DNA from: Candidatus Krumholzibacteriia bacterium
Lineage (GTDB): Bacteria; Krumholzibacteriota; Krumholzibacteriia; LZORAL124-64-63
Direction of reading: 5' to 3'
DNA: 5,922 nt
NCBI GenBank assembly: GCA_028718575.1
Contig: JAQULN010000204.1
Coordinates: 1 to 5,922, forward strand
A model generated the notes under the pieces. It did no database searches. It saw only the letters and a program-made list of their open reading frames with translations, and was not told the origin of the DNA. Every line of letters begins with the position of its first letter. The first letter of the stretch is position 1. Of the stretch, positions 1 through 4,053 are shown in pieces. Both the position numbers and the translations under genes were made by a program.

Positions 1-254
1 GGCCATACGACCTGGACGCGCGGGCCTTCGACTTCACCTTCGCCGCGCTGAATCTGAATCTGGTCTACCGCTGGGAATATCGCCCGGGTTCGACAGTCTA
101 CCTGGTCTGGTCGCACGGGCGCATGAGCTTCGACCGGCGCAACGGCCAAGCCGATCCGGACCGTTTCGACTCATCGCTGCGGCCCGGTCTCTGGTTCGAC
201 CAGGAACCCCGCAACACGGTGCTCGTCAAGGCGAGCTACTGGTTCTCGCTCTGA
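1..254 (+). CDS. C-terminal end of a DUF5916-type outer-membrane beta-barrel protein (5' truncated by window)
   Basis: Only the last 83 codons are present, read from position 3 to the TGA at 252-254. The translation begins PYDLDARAFDFTFAALN and continues with LVYRWEYRPGSTVYLVWSHG. It ends LVKASYWFSL, a C-terminal aromatic beta-strand as expected of an outer-membrane barrel. Alternating polar and hydrophobic residues rich in Trp, Tyr and Phe suggest the last three or four barrel strands. The RWEYRPGS..YLVW pattern and the 'VKASYW' ending match my recollection of the C-terminus of DUF5916 proteins, which usually carry an N-terminal family-9 carbohydrate-binding-like domain; that part lies outside the window. 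Family assignment is by pattern recognition only. The substrate and role of DUF5916 proteins are not established. The gene converges with the SIMPL gene, whose stop is 17 bp away. Confidence 0.7.
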   Translation, partial: PYDLDARAFDFTFAALNLNLVYRWEYRPGSTVYLVWSHGRMSFDRRNGQADPDRFDSSLRPGLWFDQEPRNTVLVKASYWFSL

Positions 255-285
255 GCTGGCGCAGAGCGAAGCTAGCGCAGCGCGA
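255..285. repeat. Imperfect 16-bp tandem repeat and bulged hairpin at the convergent gene junction
   Basis: AGCTGGCGCAGAGCGA (254-269) is followed directly by AGCTAGCGCAGCGCGA (270-285), 14 of 16 identical. A partial third copy, AACTGGCG, follows at 286-293. The same bases can fold: GCTG(g)CGC at 255-262 pairs with GCGCAGC at 275-281 (7 bp, one bulged G), with a small inner AGC/GCT pairing. The structure lies between the convergent stops at 254 and 272 and includes the SIMPL stop. It could help end transcription from both sides, but there is no T-tract, so a terminator role is only inferred. Confidence 0.3.
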
Positions 286-994
286 AACTGGCGTGCACCA
301 CCGCGGTGATCTGCTTCTCGATCGACGAATTGTCGTTGATCCCGTAGTCGCTCACCTGCGTACTGTGCCGCGGCGTGACCTGCAACACCCCCATGCGCGC
401 GTCGCGGATCGGACCGAGGCGCGCGCCGGCCGCCGCCGCGACCTTGCCCGCCCGGCGCATAGCGTCTTCGGCGGCCATGGCCTGCACTTCTTCCTTCACC
501 GCGGCGAGGTCGGTGTAGAGATACTCCGGCGCGTTGGTGCGCACCTGCACGCCGGCCGTGACCAGGCCGGCGAGGTCGAGCGAGAGCTGTTTAATGAGCT
601 CCACGTCGCTGTGTTCGATCAAGAACCCCTGGTCGTTCTGGTACCGCAGCACCCGGCCGGTGCGGTTGCCGCGCTCGTCGTACTCGTCCAGGGCCCAGGC
701 ATTGGCGGGAAACGTCTCCAGGTTGGCCGCCGTCACGCCACGCGACTCGAGAAAGCGCAGGACCAGCGGGCGCTGCCGTTCGAGATCCTGCCAGGCCGCC
801 TCGGCGGTCGGTCCCTGCCCCTGCAGCCAGAAGCGCAGCAGACCGAGGTCCGAAACGAGGTCGAGTTTGGCCGATCCGGTCACTTTCAAGGTTTGCGCTG
901 CGTTGACGTTGCCACGCCAGGTGTGCGCGAGGATCGCCGTCCCGAGCACGAAACACAGACCGAGCATGGCTGCCGCAACGACTTGGCCTCGCAT
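272..994 (-). CDS. SIMPL (DUF541) domain protein, membrane-anchored or periplasmic
   Basis: This is a 240-aa protein. Residues 4-23 (QVVAAAMLGLCFVLGTAILA) form an uncleaved anchor or signal peptide. The SIMPL domain then runs to the end: it opens with LKVTGSAKLDLVSD (36-49), has an amphipathic helix (63-85), a middle GFLIEH strand (123-128), and a helical AVKEEVQAMAAEDAMRRAGKVA block (165-186). It closes with SIEKQITAVVHASFAL, the typical last strand. SIMPL proteins (the BP26/OMP28 family) are envelope proteins of poorly known function; some oligomerise in the periplasm. Start choice: the frame stays open to a TTG at 1189, which overlaps the upstream stop. The extra 65 residues are Pro/Arg-rich and non-conserved in appearance. 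The ATG at 992-994 has AAAGGA at 1003-1008, 8 nt upstream, and places the anchor at the N-terminus. A second ATG three codons upstream (1001-1003) is possible but too close to that SD. Confidence 0.85.
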   Translation of the reverse strand: MRGQVVAAAMLGLCFVLGTAILAHTWRGNVNAAQTLKVTGSAKLDLVSDLGLLRFWLQGQGPTAEAAWQDLERQRPLVLRFLESRGVTAANLETFPANAWALDEYDERGNRTGRVLRYQNDQGFLIEHSDVELIKQLSLDLAGLVTAGVQVRTNAPEYLYTDLAAVKEEVQAMAAEDAMRRAGKVAAAAGARLGPIRDARMGVLQVTPRHSTQVSDYGINDNSSIEKQITAVVHASFALR

Positions 995-1085
995 CGTGGT
1001 CATCCTTTGGCTCGGGCGGGTCGCGCCGCAGCGCGCCCGCCGGTCTGATTCGAAATCGGCGGCGCAGCGTCCGGGGACGGGCACA

Positions 1086-1115
1086 GCCGGCGGAGCAAGG
1101 ACAGTCTCCGCCGGC
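1086..1115 (-). terminator. Perfect 10-bp GC-rich stem-loop, terminator- or attenuator-like
   Basis: GCCGGCGGAG (1086-1095) pairs perfectly with CTCCGCCGGC (1106-1115) around a 10-nt loop. It lies 70 nt past the SelB-like stop and about 90 nt before the SIMPL start, so it would be in any transcript joining the two genes. No U-run follows on the minus strand, so it may be a Rho-associated terminator, an RNA-stability element or an attenuator rather than a classical intrinsic terminator. Confidence 0.4.
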
Positions 1116-1157
1116 GGCTTGTTCCAGACAATAGTTTTGTCGGCCTCGGCGCGGCGA

Positions 1158-1176
1158 GGCGGGTCCACGACCCGCC
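1158..1176 (-). terminator. Perfect 8-bp stem, 3-nt loop, just after the SelB-like stop codon
   Basis: GGCGGGTC (1158-1165) and GACCCGCC (1169-1176) pair perfectly across a CAC loop. The hairpin begins about 10 nt downstream of the SelB-like stop (1186-1188), where a transcription terminator or 3'-end protecting stem is expected. There is no following T-run. Termination is an inference from position and stability only. Confidence 0.4.
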
Positions 1177-1185
1177 GGCGTGGCG

Positions 1186-2076
1186 TCAAGTGTCCGTCGC
1201 GCCGCAGAGAACCCGTTCGTCACCGTCCCGGCGGGTGAAACCGATCGCATCGAGGTGCTCCAGCAACTCGATGATCGCGTTGCGGGGGATGCCCAGCAGC
1301 GCCTTGATCTCGGCGGTCGACAGCCGCGTCCGCTGCGCGAACTCGGACGCCAGTCGTGACTGGATCTGCGCGAAGACGGCCGCCGGCATGAATCGGCTGT
1401 CGCCGTACTTGACGAGCTTCGCCGCCTTCAACACCCGCAGAAACGCCTCGCGGGTCGTTCGCGGGTTCGCGCCGAGTTGGTTCGCCATGGCGTCGAGGTC
1501 GAGCCGGTGGAAGCGCCACTGGTCGACGTAGGCGATCACCGCTTCTTCGAGCCGGCGGAATTCCTCGACCTGTCCGGAGGTCGGCGAAAACCCCGCCAGC
1601 CGCACGCCGTCGTGGTTCTCGATGACCAGGCTGCGGTCCTTGCAGGCCGCGAACGCCAGCTCGAACAGTTGGGGATCGATGTTCCGCTTGACGTTGCGCG
1701 TCTTGCTCTTGCTGAACCGCTTCTTGATCTCTCCGACCGCCATGCCCGGAGCGTAGGGGTACGCCGCGTGGTATGCGCGGATCACCTCGCAGATCCGGCG
1801 CTCGACGTCGTCGAGGTTGGCGGCCAGGAAGTAGGCGCCGTCCTGGAGATCGAGCACCTCGCCGCGCTCGACGAGCCGCTCCAGCGCGGCTTCGATCCGT
1901 CCTTCGCGCTGGGACTCGATCTGACGGGCGATCTCCTGCCGCAGTCTCTTCAAGGGCACGGGATGTCGCATCTCCTGCCGCAGCAGGCGCGTGATCTGTT
2001 CTTCCAGTTGCGTCGTGTTGGGGGAATTTCGGCTCGGGCGGGCCGGCGGGGTGCGTCCAACAGTCACTCCGGACAT
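1186..2076 (-). CDS. Standalone SelB C-terminal (four winged-helix) domain protein, lacking the GTPase half
   Basis: This 296-aa protein resembles only the C-terminal half of the selenocysteine-specific elongation factor SelB. A low-complexity start (1-22) leads into four winged-helix units at about 25-85, 90-164, 170-228 and 230-292. The second carries the 'YPYAPGMAVGEIKKRF' block, corresponding to SelB's 'HPLRPGM..EELR', and ends GVRLAGFSP. The fourth carries LSTAEIKALLGIPRNAIIELL, then EHLDAIGFTRRDGDERVL, very like the SelB domain that grips the SECIS RNA hairpin and ends bacterial SelB. The G-domain and EF-Tu-like domains 2 and 3 are absent. The start is firm: ATG at 2074-2076 with AGGAGG at 2082-2087, 5 nt upstream. 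An in-frame stop lies a short way upstream, and no GTPase motifs were read there. It probably binds RNA or DNA. Without the GTPase it cannot by itself deliver Sec-tRNA; the target is unknown. No other selenocysteine gene is in the window. Confidence 0.8.
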   Translation of the reverse strand: MSGVTVGRTPPARPSRNSPNTTQLEEQITRLLRQEMRHPVPLKRLRQEIARQIESQREGRIEAALERLVERGEVLDLQDGAYFLAANLDDVERRICEVIRAYHAAYPYAPGMAVGEIKKRFSKSKTRNVKRNIDPQLFELAFAACKDRSLVIENHDGVRLAGFSPTSGQVEEFRRLEEAVIAYVDQWRFHRLDLDAMANQLGANPRTTREAFLRVLKAAKLVKYGDSRFMPAAVFAQIQSRLASEFAQRTRLSTAEIKALLGIPRNAIIELLEHLDAIGFTRRDGDERVLCGATDT

Positions 2077-2081
2077 ATCGT

Positions 2082-2088
2082 CCTCCTC
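2082..2088 (-). promoter_or_regulatory. Strong Shine-Dalgarno site fixing the SelB-like start
   Basis: The minus strand reads GAGGAGG, then ACGAT (5 nt), then ATG at 2076. This is a full anti-SD match at good spacing. It matters because it shows the SelB-like ORF is translated from its own start and is not the tail of a longer selB interrupted by a frameshift. Confidence 0.75.
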
Positions 2089-2205
2089 GGGCCGTCGGCG
2101 GCGGCTCCCACCGCCCGGCGCCCGAGAAGGAACGCCGGATCAGACGGGCGGCGGCCTGCGACGGCCAACGGTTTGCGGGGACCTCACAGGCCCCCGGCCC
2201 GGCCG

Positions 2206-2247
2206 TCAGGTCAGGCGCAAGTAGTCGATGTGGAACGAGCGCGTCAT
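2206..2247 (-). CDS. Possible 13-codon leader peptide
   Basis: An ATG at 2245-2247 is preceded by GGAG with a 6-nt spacer and opens the ORF MTRSFHIDYLRLT, ending in TGA at 2206-2208. It lies between a candidate promoter and the SelB-like gene, 129 nt before that gene's start. There is no run of one amino acid of the kind seen in classic attenuation peptides. ORFs this short arise easily by chance, so this is a weak candidate listed because of its SD and position. Confidence 0.2.
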   Translation of the reverse strand: MTRSFHIDYLRLT

Positions 2248-2267
2248 CACGATCTCCACTGGGTTGT

Positions 2268-2286
2268 CGTGGCCTCCATGGCCACG
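2268..2286 (-). repeat. Perfect 7-bp stem-loop at the predicted transcript start
   Basis: CGTGGCC (2268-2274) pairs with GGCCACG (2280-2286) around TCCAT. It lies about 48 nt past the TPR stop, so it could be that gene's 3' hairpin. It also begins at the position predicted as +1 of the candidate promoter at 2293-2321, so it could be a 5' stabilising stem of the SelB-like mRNA. No T-run follows. Confidence 0.3.
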
Positions 2287-2292
2287 CTATCG

Positions 2293-2321
2293 AAGATAAG
2301 CCGCGGCGAGAGGACGATCAA
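2293..2321 (-). promoter_or_regulatory. Candidate sigma-70-type promoter for the SelB-like gene
   Basis: Minus strand TTGATC (plus 2316-2321) is separated by exactly 17 bp from TATCTT (plus 2293-2298). Each hexamer matches 4 of 6 consensus bases. The predicted start is near 2286, giving a leader of about 210 nt before the SelB-like ATG. Sequence match and position only. Confidence 0.3.
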
Positions 2322-2333
2322 CAACGGCGCGGG

Positions 2334-2918
2334 TCAGCCGAGGCGGAAGTAGAGGTGCGCCGCCTGGTAGACCGCATAGAGGGAGCCCGCGAGGATGACC
2401 CGGCGGTTCGAGAGCACCCGCCACGCCGCCTGGCCGAGCCGGTTGAGCGGGTGATCGCGGGGCAGGTCGGCAATCGGGCCGGGACGGCGGGATTCCCATT
2501 CATCGAGGCCCCAGCGCAGCCGGGGATCGTGCGGGTCGCGCCGGCGCCCTTCCTCGAGGTAGCGGTACCCCTCCTCCAGGCGCGACCCGAGCAGATGCAC
2601 GTAACCCAGAGCGAACCAGCCGCAACCGCGCCGGGGAGCAAGTTGTCGGGCGCGCTCGGCCAGTTTGGCGGCGGTCGCAAGCTGGCCGCGGCCCGCCGCC
2701 ACGCAAACGGCCAGGCTCGCAAGCGGTTCGGGGTCGCGGGGATCTTCCTTGACCAGGCGGGTCAGGATCGGCTCGGCGAGGTCGTATTCCTGCTCCTCCA
2801 GCAGCCGGTTGGCCTCGCGCAGCCGTCCGTTCGCGGCGGCGGGGTTGTCAGATCCCACCTGCAGGAGCTGCCCTGGCGCTCGCGGCCCGGTACGGCGGTC
2901 TGCGAGGTCAGCCGGCAT
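2334..2918 (-). CDS. Tetratricopeptide-repeat protein with C-terminal hydrophobic segment
   Basis: This is a 194-aa protein with about three TPR units at 30-63, 64-97 and 98-131. The register is visible in ANRLLEEQEYDLAEPILTRL, the next helix pair LASLAVCVAAGRGQLATAAKLAE, and WFALGYVHLLGSRLEEGYRYL, each followed by a Pro-containing turn (EDPRDP, APRRG, RDPHDP). A linker contains LPRDHPLNRLGQAAW (152-166). A hydrophobic stretch at 174-191 (VILAGSLYAVYQAAHLYF) may be a membrane anchor. TPRs are protein-protein scaffolds; the partner cannot be read here. Start choice: the frame continues open upstream to 3338, but that part overlaps the divergent sugar transferase gene antisense and looks non-coding. 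The ATG at 2916-2918 has GGAG at 2926-2929, 7 nt away. The gene diverges from the sugar transferase, so an envelope or polysaccharide role is possible but unproven. Confidence 0.75.
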   Translation of the reverse strand: MPADLADRRTGPRAPGQLLQVGSDNPAAANGRLREANRLLEEQEYDLAEPILTRLVKEDPRDPEPLASLAVCVAAGRGQLATAAKLAERARQLAPRRGCGWFALGYVHLLGSRLEEGYRYLEEGRRRDPHDPRLRWGLDEWESRRPGPIADLPRDHPLNRLGQAAWRVLSNRRVILAGSLYAVYQAAHLYFRLG

Positions 2919-3261
2919 GTTGCAACTCCGTGATCGTAACCCGGAATGACCGGATGGTCTGCGTGATTCCTTTAACACCCTCGAACGCCTTGTCCTTGGC
3001 GAAACGCGCGGGATGCTTAGCGACCTTGTTGCAACCGGAAGGCCGTTGGCAGCGACCGGGAGGCTTTGCCGCCATTCCCGCCGGCACGCCAAGCGCCACC
3101 TGCCACCTGCTCTCCGGAGCACGGCCGTCGCATCGACAAGACCTTTGTGACATTTTGCCGGCTGCCGGTGTCCAACACATCGCAGAGGTATTCGTGATCG
3201 GTCGAAACGAGACGGGTTCGGCCCTCGTATAGGGCTTATTGTACCAACAATCGGGGAACGA
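2919..3261. other. 343-bp divergent intergenic region between the TPR and sugar transferase genes
   Basis: No gene is convincing here. Just before the sugar transferase start there is a small hairpin, GCCCT-CGTAT-AGGGC (3221-3235), and an inverted repeat, ATTGT-ACCA-ACAAT (3238-3251). The 8-bp palindrome GTTGCAAC occurs twice, at 2919-2926 and 3028-3035. No good -35/-10 pair was found for either gene. Open frames on both strands here have no recognisable protein features. Confidence 0.45.
3238..3251. promoter_or_regulatory. Inverted repeat just upstream of the sugar transferase start (possible operator)
   Basis: ATTGT (3238-3242) and ACAAT (3247-3251) form a perfect 5+4+5 palindrome ending 10 nt before the TTG start, next to the GGGGA ribosome-binding site. 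It could be a repressor site or a small RNA hairpin limiting translation. Five-base arms can occur by chance. Confidence 0.2.
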
Positions 3262-4035
3262 TTGATCGTGGTCAGAAAGCTCGTGAACGCATTCGCCGGA
3301 CTTCGCGCGTCGCCCGCGCCAAGCGTCGATCGCGCCATGACCGCCAGCCGGTCGGTATCCGACGCCTGGTGCCGAACCGCCCTGAACGACCGTTACGCGC
3401 GTGGCATGCAACGTGGTTTGGACGTCGCGATCGCCGGCGCGGCGTTGAGCTTCTTCGCGTTGTTGCTGCCGCTGCTCGCGCTGGCGATCAAGCTCGATTC
3501 GCGCGGTCCCGTGTTCTATTCCCAGACCCGCATCGGCCTGAACCGACGGCGCAGCAAACAGGCACATTCGGTTCCGGATCGGCGCAAGACGCTGATCCCG
3601 GGCCGGCCGTTCCGCGTCTGGAAGCTGCGCACCATGGTCTGTGACGCCGAGCGGAATGGTCCGCGCTGGGCCGTGCGCAACGACGACCGTGTGACACGCA
3701 CGGGTCGCTTTCTGCGGCGCAGCCGCCTGGACGAGGTGCCTCAGTTCTGGAATGTGCTGTGCGGCGAGATGAGCGTGGTTGGACCGCGACCCGAACGGCT
3801 CTGCTTCATCAACCAGTTCGAACAGGACGTCCCGTTCTATCGCGAGCGCCTGCTGGTGCGGCCTGGCATCACCGGGCTGGCGCAGATCGAAAACGGGTAC
3901 GACTGCGATCTCGAGTCGGTGCGCCGCAAGGTCGCGCTCGATCGCCGATACATCCGCGAGATCGGACTCTGGACCGACGTGCGCATACTGGCGCGAACCG
4001 TCCGGGTCGTCTTGCGAGGCAGCGGCGCGCACTGA
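3262..4035 (+). CDS. Polyprenyl-phosphate sugar-1-phosphate transferase (bacterial sugar transferase, PF02397 type)
   Basis: This 257-aa enzyme of the WbaP/PglC-like family would move a sugar-1-phosphate from a nucleotide sugar to undecaprenyl phosphate, the first step of exopolysaccharide, O-antigen or glycan assembly. A hydrophobic membrane segment spans about 53-76. The motifs KLDSRGPVFYSQTRIG (77-92), RPFRVWKLRTM (115-125), the catalytic Asp157-Glu158 dyad in RSRLDEVPQ, GEMSVVGPRPER (168-179) and VRPGITGLAQ (199-208) are all present. A roughly 20-residue Arg/Lys-rich insertion (95-114) sits where compact members go straight from GLN to the RPF block; from memory, longer basic inserts here occur in some exopolysaccharide transferases. 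It lacks the four extra N-terminal membrane helices of WbaP, so it is the short type. The start is TTG 3262 with GGGGA (3253-3257) upstream; GTG 3268 or ATG 3337 are alternatives. No glycosyltransferase, Wzx or Wzy gene is visible nearby, so the sugar cannot be named. Confidence 0.88.
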   Translation: MIVVRKLVNAFAGLRASPAPSVDRAMTASRSVSDAWCRTALNDRYARGMQRGLDVAIAGAALSFFALLLPLLALAIKLDSRGPVFYSQTRIGLNRRRSKQAHSVPDRRKTLIPGRPFRVWKLRTMVCDAERNGPRWAVRNDDRVTRTGRFLRRSRLDEVPQFWNVLCGEMSVVGPRPERLCFINQFEQDVPFYRERLLVRPGITGLAQIENGYDCDLESVRRKVALDRRYIREIGLWTDVRILARTVRVVLRGSGAH

Positions 4036-4053
4036 CCGCGCCGCCGGTTGCGC

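Larger units (their letters stand above)
995..1185 (-). other. 191-bp intergenic region between SelB-like and SIMPL genes
   Basis: This stretch separates two same-strand genes. It holds two perfect GC-rich stem-loops (1086-1115 and 1158-1176, listed separately). Between them is a small AT-rich patch at 1127-1141 that is itself an inverted repeat, GACAA-TAGTT-TTGTC. No convincing -35/-10 pair for the SIMPL gene was found here. Its frame is open in phase with the SIMPL gene, but the predicted residues look like translated intergenic DNA (Pro/Arg/Ala-rich). Confidence 0.5.
2077..2333 (-). other. 257-bp leader/intergenic region upstream of the SelB-like gene
   Basis: The region lies between the TPR stop (2334-2336) and the SelB-like start (2076). 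It contains a possible promoter (2293-2321), a perfect 7-bp stem-loop (2268-2286), and a 13-codon ORF with its own SD (2206-2247), followed by about 110 nt of GC-rich sequence in which nothing further was recognised. Together these would make a long structured 5' leader of about 210 nt. Confidence 0.4.

Noticed and set aside
293..1048. A 251-codon plus-strand frame opposite the SIMPL gene, and a 291-codon frame at 1477-2352 opposite the SelB-like gene
   Set aside because: Both are shadows of minus-strand genes with clear domains and SD sites; their His/Arg/Asp-rich translations match no family.
995..1189. N-terminal 65-residue extension of the SIMPL frame to a TTG at 1189
   Set aside because: The TTGA overlap with the SelB-like stop is tempting for coupling, but the extension would bury the membrane anchor and contains the two hairpins; the ATG at 994 has a better SD.
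1186..2076. A broken or frameshifted selB pseudogene
   Set aside because: The frame is intact, the ATG has an excellent SD, an in-frame stop lies upstream, and no GTPase motifs were read in the 257 bp before it.
2960..3120. Possible sigma-54 (-24/-12) promoters in the divergent spacer
   Set aside because: TGGC and TTGC elements occur but never with the required GG-N10-GC spacing.
2930..3232. A 100-codon plus-strand frame in the divergent spacer
   Set aside because: No ribosome-binding site, no recognisable motif, and its composition resembles translated non-coding DNA.
2919..3338. N-terminal extension of the TPR frame up to 3338
   Set aside because: It is Arg/Ser/Pro-rich, crosses into the divergent sugar transferase gene, and the internal ATG at 2918 has a good SD.
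2908..4032. A 374-codon minus-strand frame antisense to the sugar transferase, whose stop overlaps the TPR start
   Set aside because: The sugar transferase motifs are decisive for the plus strand. The overlap with the TPR start hinted at translational coupling, but no SD-preceded start or protein-like region was found in the intergenic part.
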